Origin: Pisolithus tinctorius
Taxonomy: Eukaryota > Basidiomycota > Agaricomycetes > Boletales > Pisolithaceae
Assembly (NCBI GenBank): GCA_024663395.1
Contig: JANFAH010000001.1
Coordinates: 1,116,001 to 1,180,000 of the forward strand
Reading direction: 5' to 3'
Length of the DNA stretch: 64,000 bases
Shown here piece after piece: positions 1-8,150 of the stretch (the stretch's first letter is position 1; the number at the start of each line of letters is the position of its first letter). Made by a program: the position numbers and the translations under genes. Under the pieces are notes generated by a model. That model searched no databases. It worked only from the letters and a program-made list of their open reading frames with translations, and was not told the origin of the DNA.

Positions 1-152
1 CTAGAGGTAAGTGCTGCCTATGTAGCATTTAGTGACATCTAACATCACAACAATAAAGGGCCAGGGAGGTGTCAAGGAGGCATTGGCATTGGTCAAGGAT
101 GGAGTGAAATTGATTCAGAACTTTGGCAGTGCCATTGTGCACAGCACCCCAC
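1..152 (+). pseudogene. 5' fragment of split WD40 (NACHT-WD40-type) gene
   Basis: A GTAAGT donor at 7-12 and an intron-like stretch (branch-like ctaac, acceptor near 59-64) precede an open frame starting about GGVKEALALVKDG and ending ...FGSAIVHSTP at the LTR. Joining this frame to the sequence after the 3' LTR, with one copy of the 5-bp duplication removed, continues without interruption into HLYLSALPF and then WD40 repeats. This is seen directly. Such a linker between a NACHT domain and WD40 repeats is common in basidiomycete NLR-like proteins, so a NACHT domain probably lies upstream of the window (inference). The fragment has no CpG dinucleotide, like the rest of the gene after 8220. Confidence 0.7.
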
Positions 153-823
153 TGTCATAACCGTGCGTTCACACTAGGCCCTTACTCACTCCGCGCTCCA
201 CTCCGCCGGTCATTCACTCACTCCGCACCAACTCCGCCCAACTTCTGTTGGTTACGAACCATCTCCGCTCCGACTGCTGTCAGACTTGTGTTGCCCTCCT
301 GCCGGACCGAGCGGTCCGTTCTCTGAGGGGTCATGTGACTACCTTCGCAGTCAGGTACTCCGCAGTGCGCTCACCGCATGGTCCAGCGCCTGGACTGCTT
401 CCTTTTCTGGATGTTCTGTGTTACCCGTTCGTATGTCCTCCGTCTACCCTTCATTCGTCGTCCAGGAAATTTTACTTGAAAACTTATGAGTCTCCGTATG
501 TCAGTTCCGATTCCGGTTACTGTACCTCCGTAGCAGTATAAAGACATGTACTGTACTCCGCTGTTCCTCAGTACGAATATCAACTTAGTTCCTACTCCCT
601 CTGATTCCGTCTTCTGTCTGTCGGAGTTATCTCCGACTCTCTGTCTATACTCTCCCTCTGAAATACGAGGGCTGAGATCGTGCAAGGGGGTAGCGCACGA
701 GCTAAACCCAACGCCCTCACTCCGCTAGTCGGAGTCCTGTCCCTGTGTGTCGGACTTGCTTCCGGACCCTCCTCTAGACCTTATTAAGCGTCGGAGTTGG
801 TCGGAGTAGGCCCGGACTTGACA
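153..823 (+). repeat. 5' LTR of element 1
   Basis: 671 bp, TG...CA ends. Compared with 7480-8150 it differs at 282/7609 (a/g), 698/8025 (c/t), 764/8091 (g/a) and 793/8120 (g/a). Each difference turns a CpG into TpG or CpA in one copy. From the TATA box and the self-priming complement I infer U3 = 153-569 and R starting at 570. The LTR is rich in the pentamer tccgc. Confidence 0.95.
537..572 (+). promoter_or_regulatory. LTR promoter: TATA box and inferred start site
   Basis: TATAAAG at 537-543. The inferred RNA start is A570, 33 nt downstream, inside TCCTCAGT (565-572). The start is placed there because the following 11 nt (570-580) are the exact reverse complement of the sequence next to the 5' LTR (826-836). 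The same arrangement is present in the 3' LTR at +7327. Confidence 0.75.
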
Positions 824-825
824 GT

Positions 826-836
826 ATATTCGTACT
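826..836 (+). other. Self-priming primer-binding site of element 1
   Basis: The sequence atattcgtact, 2 nt after the LTR, is complementary over 11 nt to agtacgaatat at 570-580, the predicted 5' end of the transcript. No match to a tRNA 3' end (no TGG) is seen next to the LTR. This is the arrangement known for Tf1-type self-primed retrotransposons, where the folded and cleaved RNA 5' end primes minus-strand synthesis. Confidence 0.8.
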
Positions 837-884
837 CGCACTTGTACGATCTCCTTTTCTGTCTTCCAAAAAACTTACGCCATT

Positions 885-2171
885 ATGAGAACTCGAGCTC
901 AATCCCAAAGAGAGGTCGCTGAGAACCTCGCTGTAGCGCTAGCTAATCCGCGTCGACTCCCTTCCGTCGTTGAACAGTTCCAGTCTTTCTCCGCTCGACG
1001 CCGCTCTCGCGCTGAAGGCGAAAGCGCTTCGCAGGCTGGTCGCTCCGACCTCCACCCAACAACTTTCCATACTCCGTCTCCTCGTAACCGAGATGATGGA
1101 CCCGACCCCGACCCTGACTATCCTGATGGTGATCCCGATGGCGGGGGCAGTGGTGACGGGGATGTCCCCGAAGACCCAGCTGAGCCGCCAGAGGATCCCC
1201 TCGTAGCTCTTGCTAGAGCTGTCCATGCGCTTGCGCGGTCTAGTTCGCGCACTGGGGACTCCGCTCCGAAAACCAAGGTCCGCGAGCCTGACACCTTCGA
1301 CGGCTCCGACCCTAAGAAACTCCGCGAGTTCCTCGTTCAATGCGAGCTAAACTTCCAAGACCGCCCTCGCGCATTCCGCTCCGACAGAGCAAAGGTTACC
1401 TTTGCTCAGTCTTATCTCAAGGGTATGGCTCTGGCTTGGTTCGAGCCAGATCTACTAAATCCCAACAACTATGACCGCCCGCTCTGGATGGACGACTATC
1501 ATGAGTTCTTACAAGAGCTCACAACTAACTTCGGTCCGCATGATGCCATAGCGGATGCCGTCCAACAACTCGAGAACCTAACCATGAAAGATGGGTCTCG
1601 AATTACTAAATACGTCGTGGAGTTCAATCGCTGGGCTTCACAGGTCAAGGACTACGGTGTTGGTGCACTCCGCCACCGCTTCTATAGCGGACTTCCAGAC
1701 CGCATCAAGGACGAGATCGCTCGCGTCGGAAAACCTTCTACCCTCGCACAACTCCGCGAACTCGCTCAGACCATCGATGCGCGTTACTGGGAGCGCAAAG
1801 CAGAGATCTCGCGCACCACCAAGTCCGCCTCCGACAAGTCGCAGTCTTCCAACTCCAACAACAAAACTAAATCGTCGTCCTCCTCGTCCTCTGCTCCAAA
1901 GTCCGACGCCAAGGGCAAGGGCAAACAGAAAGATCCGCCCAAGTCCGACGCGTCTAAGTCCGATATTGCCCACCTTCTGGGTAAAGATGGCAAACTCACC
2001 TCCGCTGAACGCCAGCGCAGGATGAAGAATAACCTCTGCCTCTTCTGTGGCGAGGCTGGCCATTCCACCAAGGACTGTCCCAAGTCCACCTCTCGCGCAG
2101 CCAAAGCCCGTGCAGCTACGGCTGAAACTCCGCCTACTCCGCCTGCGGAGAAGGCAGAGTCAAAAAATTAG
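885..2171 (+). CDS. gag: Gag of element 1
   Basis: 428 codons from the first ATG after the primer-binding site. Structural protein that packages element RNA into virus-like particles. The N-terminal half has an acidic Asp/Pro/Gly-rich stretch (about residues 65-100). The central part resembles the retrotransposon Gag domain (for example ALAWFEPDLL, about residues 180-190). A Ser/Lys-rich linker follows, and then one CCHC zinc knuckle, CLFCGEAGHSTKDC (CX2CX4HX4C), near residues 385-400. The ORF ends in TAG at 2169-2171, directly preceded by a slippery heptamer that gives access to pol in the -1 frame. Confidence 0.9.
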   Translation: MRTRAQSQREVAENLAVALANPRRLPSVVEQFQSFSARRRSRAEGESASQAGRSDLHPTTFHTPSPRNRDDGPDPDPDYPDGDPDGGGSGDGDVPEDPAEPPEDPLVALARAVHALARSSSRTGDSAPKTKVREPDTFDGSDPKKLREFLVQCELNFQDRPRAFRSDRAKVTFAQSYLKGMALAWFEPDLLNPNNYDRPLWMDDYHEFLQELTTNFGPHDAIADAVQQLENLTMKDGSRITKYVVEFNRWASQVKDYGVGALRHRFYSGLPDRIKDEIARVGKPSTLAQLRELAQTIDARYWERKAEISRTTKSASDKSQSSNSNNKTKSSSSSSSAPKSDAKGKGKQKDPPKSDASKSDIAHLLGKDGKLTSAERQRRMKNNLCLFCGEAGHSTKDCPKSTSRAAKARAATAETPPTPPAEKAESKN

Positions 2172-2210
2172 TCCGCTCCTCCAGGGAGCTCGCACAGCCT
2201 GGAGGAAGCG
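2162..2210 (+). promoter_or_regulatory. -1 ribosomal frameshift signal, gag to pol (element 1)
   Basis: Heptamer A AAA AAT at 2162-2168, in the X XXY YYZ register of gag, lies directly before the gag TAG. After a spacer of about 5 nt, a hairpin can form: TCCTCCAGG (2177-2185) pairs perfectly with CCTGGAGGA (2198-2206) around a 12-nt loop. Three more pairs (2174-2176 with 2208-2210) form if A2207 is bulged. The -1 frame is open from 2162 into pol, and pol has no ATG before its protease, so frameshifting explains pol expression. Confidence 0.8.
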
Positions 2211-5200
2211 TTGAACCCAACTGTGCGCAACCGGACATCCGACTCAACGTGTCCGCTCTTTCTAGTCCCAATTCTTTACTTCCGTCTGTAACTCTTCTGG
2301 ATTATTCTGTGGATACTGTTTCTGCGTTGATCGATTCTGGTTCTTCCCATTGCTTCGTAGATCCGTCTGTAATTAAAAAATATGCCATTCCTGTTTCCTC
2401 CGTCTCTCCGCCAATTCCGCTCCGCTTGTTCGATGGTAGTACAAATGCTGTCATTTCTCAAGAAGTAGATCTTTCCCTCCGCTTTCCTTCCGGCGATGTC
2501 AATTCCGCTTCGTTTTATGTTACTCCGTTGGATTCTTCTTGTTCGCTGGTATTAGGACACAACTGGCTCACCCGCTTCAATCCGTCGATTGACTGGGTAC
2601 TGGGCAGTATATCGTTCAAACCACCGCTACAGGGAATGCCGACGCCCCAGGCGCCTTCGTCACCTTCCGTTGCGACCTCCGCTCCGGATCCGACACCCTC
2701 CGCTCCGTTTGCAGCTCCGACTGCATCTCCGACCGACTCGCCGCGCTCCGCTCCGCTCGTCTCACTCATCAATGCTGCTGCGTATGTCAGAGCCTGTGCT
2801 CTCCCTGGCTCTAGACAGTTCCGCTTGCAACTCTCCGCTGATGATGTGAAGCTTCGTGCGTCCTCCGCTTCATCTCCGCCTCCTGACCTCTCCTCGGTTC
2901 CTTCTGAGTATCACGAGTTTGCCGACGTCTTTAGCAAAGACAAGGCCACTGAACTTCCGCCACACCGCTCGTTCGATCTCAAGATCGACCTCGAGGAAGG
3001 AGCTTCTCCGCCCATTGGTACAATCTACTCTCTTTCTCCGCCAGAGCTTGAGGCTCTCCGCACCTTCATTGACGAGCATCTTGGCTACGGTTTCATCAAA
3101 CAATCCACCTCCGCTCACGGTGCCCCTGTCCTCTTTGTGAAAAAGAAGGACGGTTCACTCCGCCTCTGTGTAGACTATCGAGGACTCAACAAAATCACGA
3201 AAAAAGATCGCTATCCGCTGCCGCTCATCTCCGACCTACTCGACTCCCCAAGCCGCGCTAAAGTCTATACCAAGATCGACCTCCGCCATGCCTATCATCT
3301 GGTTCGCATAGCAGACAGAGATGAATGGAAAACGGCTTTCCGCACTCGTTATGGTTCTTACGAGTGGCGGGTAATGCCATTCGGTCTGACTAATGCGCCT
3401 GCAGCCTTCCAGCGGTTTGTTAATAGCATCTTTGCGGACATGCTCGATGTCTGCGTCGTGGTATACCTCGATGACATCTTAATTTATTCGCAGAACATGG
3501 AGTCGCACCGCAAACATGTAAAAGAGGTACTCCGCCGCCTTCGAAAGCATGGTCTTTATGCCAAGCCAGAGAAGTGCGAGTTTCACTCCGACTCCGTCGA
3601 GTACCTCGGTTATGTCCTTTCTCCCTCCGGTCTCACCATGTCCGCCGAGAAGGTTCAGGCAGTCCGCGACTGGCCTGAGCCGCGGAAGGTGCGAGACATC
3701 CAGTCTTTCCTTGGTTTCGCAAATTTCTATAGACGATTCATTAATAACTACTCCGACATCGTCGTTCCACTCACTCGCCTCACGCGAAAGGGTGCTCCTT
3801 GGAACTTTTCCGAGGAGTGCCGCTCCGCTTTCCTCCGCCTGAAGGATGCCTTCAGCTCCGCTCCCATTCTTACTCATTGGGTCCCTGACGCTCCGCTTAC
3901 AGTTGAAACCGACGCCTCCGACTATGCCATTGCTGGCATTTTGTCGATCACCTGCTCCGACGGTGAACTCCGCCCAGTCGCTTTCTACTCCCGCACCATG
4001 ACCGCGCCAGAACTCAACTATGATACCCACGACAAGGAGCTGTTGGCTATCTTCGAGGCCTTCCGCCATTGGCGGCATTACTTAGAAGGCTCCGCCTTAC
4101 CTGTCGACGTGGTGACGGACCACAAAAACCTTGAGTACTTTTCCACCTCTAAGGTTCTCACCCGTCGACAGGCCCGCTGGTCGGAGTACCTTTCCCAGTT
4201 TAATCTTTCCATCCGCTTCCGACCTGGCCGCTTAGGAGCCAAACCCGATGCACTTACGCGACGTTGGGACGTCTACCCAAAAGGGGGGGATAGGGACTAC
4301 GCGCAGGTAAATCCTCACAATCTCCGCCCTATGTTTACACAGGAGCAACTTGCGTCGTCCCTCCGTACCACTACCCTCATGGCACCTGTGCTCCGCGCCG
4401 CCATGGTCTTCGATGTTGAGTGCTTGCACTCCGACATCATCTCCGCCCTACCATCCGATCCTGTCTCCGCCAGCCATCTTCCAACTCCGACTAAGCCTCG
4501 GTGGTCCCTGGACTCCGACGGTCTACTCCGCCTTGACAGTCGTATCTTTGTCCCTGACATTGATGACCTCCGCCTTCGAGTGCTTCGGTTCAAGCATGAC
4601 CATCCTCTAGCAGGCCATTTCGGGCAAAACCGCACCCTAGAACTCGTCCGCAGGGGCTACGTGTGGCCCAACCTCCGCTCCGACGTGAAAGAATACGTCA
4701 GGTCCTGTACCGCCTGTGGACGTAGCAAAACTCCGCGTCACCGCCCTTATGGTCTACTGAAGCAACTCCCCGTCCCAGAGAGACCTTGGAACTCCATCTC
4801 CATGGACTTCATCGAACACCTCCCCAACTCCGATGGCTACTCCGCCATACTCGTGGTAGTGGACCGCCTCTCGAAGCAAGCGGTGTTCATCCCCACCCAC
4901 GACTCCGTCACCTCCGCCGAACTCGCTAAGCTCTTCCTAGCCCAGGTCTTCTCCAAGCACGGAGTACCAGCTAATGTCACCTCCGACAGAGGTCCTGAGT
5001 TCGTCTCACACTTCTTCCGCTCTCTAGGAAAGGCACTTGATATGCGTCTTCACTTCACTTCGGGCTACCACCCAGAAGGCGATGGCCAGACCGAGCGAAC
5101 GAACCAGACCCTCGAGCAGTACCTTCGTGTCTACTGTAACTACCAACAGGACAACTGGGCGGAGCTCTTACCTCTAGCGGAGTTCGCTTTCAACAACGCA

Positions 5201-5887
5201 CCAAGTGCGACTACTGGAGTCTCTCCCTTCTTCGCTAACAAGGGATACCATCCAAACTTGTCTGTGGTCCCTGACCAAGACTTCACCTCTCCAAGGGCTC
5301 ACGACTACGTCGTCGAGCTCTCCGCCCTTCATGACTTCCTCCGCTCCGAAATGTCCGCCGCTCAACAGCGCTACCAGGGTCCAGCGGATGCCAAGCGCAT
5401 ACCTCCGCCTGAGTTTAAGGTTGGAGAACAGGCCTACGTCAAAGCCAAGTACTTCCGCTCCACTCGTCCTTCGGAAAAACTCTCCGAAAAGTACTTAGGT
5501 CCGTTCACCATCTTGGCCAGGCCAGGTACGCACTCCGTCACCCTTAAGCTCCCTGACTCTATGCGCTCGGTACATCCGGTCTTCCATGTCTCACAACTGG
5601 AAGCCACAGCGGCTAACCCTTTCCCAAACCGACAACAACCTCCGCCTCCGCCAGTGGATGTCGATGGTGACCTTGAGTACGAAGTATCAGAGATACTCGA
5701 CTCTAAGGTGGACCGCCGTCGCCGCCATTGTCAACTCTTGTATCTAGTCCGCTGGGCTGGCTACGAGAACACCGACGAAGAAACCTCTTGGTTGCTTGCA
5801 ACTGAGCTAGATCACGCTTCCGATATAGTGTCCGCTTTCCATGAACGCTATCCACACAAACCTGGCCCGTATCAACCTCCGCCATAA
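2162..5887 (+). CDS. pol: Pol of element 1 (PR-RT-RH-IN-chromodomain)
   Basis: Polyprotein read by -1 frameshift from gag; an apparent start at 2249 is GTG and unlikely to be used. Order: aspartic protease with ALIDSGSSH (catalytic Asp codon at 2333); reverse transcriptase with YLDD (3464-3475); RNase H with ETDASD (Asp at 3911); integrase with an HHCC zinc module (about 4590-4720) and a DD35E triad (Asp 4805, Asp 4985, Glu 5093); then a C-terminal chromodomain (about 5674-5840) with aromatic cage-like residues (YEVSEIL, YLVRWAGY). It copies the element RNA and integrates the cDNA. The chromodomain is thought to guide integration to modified chromatin. No internal stop is present. Confidence 0.93.
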   Translation, partial: KKLVRSSRELAQPGGSVEPNCAQPDIRLNVSALSSPNSLLPSVTLLDYSVDTVSALIDSGSSHCFVDPSVIKKYAIPVSSVSPPIPLRLFDGSTNAVISQEVDLSLRFPSGDVNSASFYVTPLDSSCSLVLGHNWLTRFNPSIDWVLGSISFKPPLQGMPTPQAPSSPSVATSAPDPTPSAPFAAPTASPTDSPRSAPLVSLINAAAYVRACALPGSRQFRLQLSADDVKLRASSASSPPPDLSSVPSEYHEFADVFSKDKATELPPHRSFDLKIDLEEGASPPIGTIYSLSPPELEALRTFIDEHLGYGFIKQSTSAHGAPVLFVKKKDGSLRLCVDYRGLNKITKKDRYPLPLISDLLDSPSRAKVYTKIDLRHAYHLVRIADRDEWKTAFRTRYGSYEWRVMPFGLTNAPAAFQRFVNSIFADMLDVCVVVYLDDILIYSQNMESHRKHVKEVLRRLRKHGLYAKPEKCEFHSDSVEYLGYVLSPSGLTMSAEKVQAVRDWPEPRKVRDIQSFLGFANFYRRFINNYSDIVVPLTRLTRKGAPWNFSEECRSAFLRLKDAFSSAPILTHWVPDAPLTVETDASDYAIAGILSITCSDGELRPVAFYSRTMTAPELNYDTHDKELLAIFEAFRHWRHYLEGSALPVDVVTDHKNLEYFSTSKVLTRRQARWSEYLSQFNLSIRFRPGRLGAKPDALTRRWDVYPKGGDRDYAQVNPHNLRPMFTQEQLASSLRTTTLMAPVLRAAMVFDVECLHSDIISALPSDPVSASHLPTPTKPRWSLDSDGLLRLDSRIFVPDIDDLRLRVLRFKHDHPLAGHFGQNRTLELVRRGYVWPNLRSDVKEYVRSCTACGRSKTPRHRPYGLLKQLPVPERPWNSISMDFIEHLPNSDGYSAILVVVDRLSKQAVFIPTHDSVTSAELAKLFLAQVFSKHGVPANVTSDRGPEFVSHFFRSLGKALDMRLHFTSGYHPEGDGQTERTNQTLEQYLRVYCNYQQDNWAELLPLAEFAFNNAPSATTGVSPFFANKGYHPNLSVVPDQDFTSPRAHDYVVELSALHDFLRSEMSAAQQRYQGPADAKRIPPPEFKVGEQAYVKAKYFRSTRPSEKLSEKYLGPFTILARPGTHSVTLKLPDSMRSVHPVFHVSQLEATAANPFPNRQQPPPPPVDVDGDLEYEVSEILDSKVDRRRRHCQLLYLVRWAGYENTDEETSWLLATELDHASDIVSAFHERYPHKPGPYQPPP

Positions 5888-6071
5888 TACTCCGCCTACA
5901 TAAACTTCCTCCGCGGGCCAACTCCGCCTCTTACCGAACTATCTTAAGTACTTTAGAATTTTCTCCGCTTATCTGTTTCACTTCTCAGAGTCACAAACAA
6001 AATCACAAGTCTATCTCGTAGTAATACAAAAAAAAAAAAAAAGAAAAAAAAAGAAAAAAAACAAAACTACT
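5888..6071 (+). other. Spacer between converging pol and antisense gene
   Basis: About 180 bp without a gene. It holds an A-rich tract (about 6028-6062: runs of A broken by single G or C), which reads as T-rich 3' flank for the minus-strand gene ending at 6072. The two genes converge here. Confidence 0.6.
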
Positions 6072-7284
6072 CTACTCTTCCATCGCTTGCTCTCCGCCAC
6101 CCTCCTGTTCTTCACTGCCTTCCTGCTCCCCTTCGGCTTCTTCCTCGTTATCCCCCTCCGCACCTTCATCCGCTTCCTCTCGCTGGTCCTCCGCCGCCTC
6201 CGACTGCGGCCTCTTCCATCCTCCTCCTGCGCGTTCGAACTCGGCCACTCTGGCCTCACGCGCGTCCTCCCTTCTCCTCATCTCCGCCCACTCTGCCCAG
6301 GCGCAGTACAGCGCCCACTCGTCGGCGGTCTGCTCTGCAGCCTCCGCCATCCGCTCCGCTGCCTCTGCCATCCTCTCGAAGGCCAGCGCAGCGGTCTCGT
6401 GCGCTTCGGCCTGCCTCTCCATGGCTTGCAGCTGTCGCTCGCGCTCCCACTCCGCCCACCGCGTGTGGACTCCCGCACCCGAGGGACCCTCGAGCGGGGT
6501 CGCTGGCTCGTCGTCTTCTCCGCCTGCCTCCCGCTCGTCGTCAGCCTCCTCCGTCTCCGTCGCTCTTGCCTTCCCCTTCCCTCGCGGCTTCTTCTTTTTC
6601 TCCCCTCGGGAGCTTCCTGTCCCTGCCCTCTTCCGCGAGGGTCCCGCCGCCACCTCTTCCCGCGTCCAGCTGCAGGTCTTCTTCTTGTTGTGGCAGGGCA
6701 CACAAGCCCTGGTCTTACCTTGCCCTGGCTCGCACTGACCCGCCGTCAGACTCGCTATGCAGCGAGTGCAGGGGGGCCGCCTGGTCGCGGTGACCACCAC
6801 AGAGGTCCCAGGGACCCTCTGGGCGGTGTTGACATCGTAGACCGCGCCGCTTAACCTGAAATAAAAAATACAAGTCAGCTCCGCCTGGCTCGTAGGATCC
6901 TGTCACTCACCTTTGCGCGGCCTCATCCCGCCTGGCCTGGGCCCTCTCCTGAGAGGCTCTCTGCCTTTGCCTTTCGGCCTCTTCCTCCGCCGCCTTCTTC
7001 CTCTGCACCTCCTCCTCTTCTTTCTGTCTCCGCTCCGCCTCCAGTCGTGCTTCCTCCGCCTTTCGTCGTCTGGCCTGCTCCCGTTTGGCCTTGCGCTCCG
7101 CCTTGCGCTCTTTCTCTTTCTGCTCCGCCTCCGCTCGCCGACGTGCTTTCTCCGCGTTCTTCTCGCGCTCGGTGTCGGTCGAGTCGTCGGTAAGGACGAC
7201 CAGCGCGTCGTCCGCAACTTGGGAGTAGTCGCAGGAGTGGCCTGGGGTTGGCTGGGGGGTTGTGTTCTCGCGCTGAGAGGACAT
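6072..7284 (-). CDS. Antisense spliced gene with Zn2Cys6-like module and coiled coil
   Basis: Encoded opposite to gag-pol, between pol and the 3' LTR. Exon 1 is 7284-6911 (ATG at 7284). A 55-bp intron (6910-6856) starts GTGAGT and ends TTTCAG. Exon 2 is 6855-6072 (TAG). The splice keeps the frame (AAQ-R-LSGAVYDV) and gives about 385 residues. Exon 1 is almost wholly a Lys/Arg/Glu/Ala coiled coil. Exon 2 begins with a cysteine module of spacing CX2CX8CX9CX2CX6C (CTRC ... ACVPC ... KKKTC), close to a fungal Zn2Cys6 cluster. A basic stretch (KKKKPRGKGKAR), an Ala/Glu/Met coiled coil (RMAEAAE repeats) and an acidic tail follow. DNA binding or regulation is plausible; the function is unknown. It could be a captured host gene or an accessory gene of this lineage. 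Confidence 0.75.
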
Positions 7285-7466
7285 GGTGATGAGGGAGGAA
7301 GGTACGAGGGTTCGGTACCCTAACACGTGTTTTTAAGCGGTACTTCGAACTCCGACGGAGCTCCGCCGCGGCTAAACCCATTATCCTCGAGGCATCAAAA
7401 TAATTTCAAATGATCAACTCGTGTTGATCTCGTTCCGTACATGCGGCCTTCAGGGGTTCAGGCCCT

Positions 7467-7476
7467 AAGGGGGGGG
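7467..7476 (+). other. Polypurine tract of element 1
   Basis: aagggggggg, 3 nt before the 3' LTR; the expected plus-strand primer position. Confidence 0.8.
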
Positions 7477-7479
7477 CAC

Positions 7480-8150
7480 TGTCATAACCGTGCGTTCACA
7501 CTAGGCCCTTACTCACTCCGCGCTCCACTCCGCCGGTCATTCACTCACTCCGCACCAACTCCGCCCAACTTCTGTTGGTTACGAACCATCTCCGCTCCGA
7601 CTGCTGTCGGACTTGTGTTGCCCTCCTGCCGGACCGAGCGGTCCGTTCTCTGAGGGGTCATGTGACTACCTTCGCAGTCAGGTACTCCGCAGTGCGCTCA
7701 CCGCATGGTCCAGCGCCTGGACTGCTTCCTTTTCTGGATGTTCTGTGTTACCCGTTCGTATGTCCTCCGTCTACCCTTCATTCGTCGTCCAGGAAATTTT
7801 ACTTGAAAACTTATGAGTCTCCGTATGTCAGTTCCGATTCCGGTTACTGTACCTCCGTAGCAGTATAAAGACATGTACTGTACTCCGCTGTTCCTCAGTA
7901 CGAATATCAACTTAGTTCCTACTCCCTCTGATTCCGTCTTCTGTCTGTCGGAGTTATCTCCGACTCTCTGTCTATACTCTCCCTCTGAAATACGAGGGCT
8001 GAGATCGTGCAAGGGGGTAGCGCATGAGCTAAACCCAACGCCCTCACTCCGCTAGTCGGAGTCCTGTCCCTGTGTGTCGGACTTGCTTCCAGACCCTCCT
8101 CTAGACCTTATTAAGCGTCAGAGTTGGTCGGAGTAGGCCCGGACTTGACA
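7480..8150 (+). repeat. 3' LTR of element 1
   Basis: 671 bp, four substitutions from the 5' LTR, followed by the target duplication cccac (8151-8155). Confidence 0.95.

Larger units (their letters stand above)
153..8150 (+). mobile_element. Ty3/Gypsy chromovirus LTR retrotransposon (element 1)
   Basis: Two 671-bp direct repeats (153-823 and 7480-8150), each beginning TG and ending CA, bound an internal region with gag, then protease, reverse transcriptase, RNase H, integrase and a chromodomain in that order. A 5-bp target duplication, cccac, flanks it at 148-152 and 8151-8155. I found four LTR differences (about 99.4% identity), so the insertion is recent. Gag and pol are open, and the RT, RNase H and integrase catalytic residues are present. 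It may be, or recently have been, autonomous. It interrupts the WD40 gene in the same orientation. A spliced gene on the opposite strand sits between pol and the 3' LTR. Confidence 0.95.

Noticed and set aside
248..728. Duplicate small frames in both LTRs (60-104 codons)
   Set aside because: Same sequence in both LTRs, overlapping the promoter and R region; no evidence of coding.
824..850. tRNA-primed primer-binding site next to the LTR of element 1
   Set aside because: No TGG or other tRNA 3'-end complement is seen, whereas an exact self-complement exists.
2249..2251. GTG as start codon of pol
   Set aside because: Eukaryotic element; the -1 frame is already open from the gag slippery site.
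3479..4078. 199-codon minus-strand frame inside pol
   Set aside because: Lies wholly over RT/RNase H coding sequence and has no recognisable features.
6087..6854. 255-codon plus-strand Leu/Pro-rich frame opposite the antisense gene
   Set aside because: Complement of a Glu/Arg/Ala-rich coding strand; the minus strand has splice sites and a zinc module, this one has nothing.
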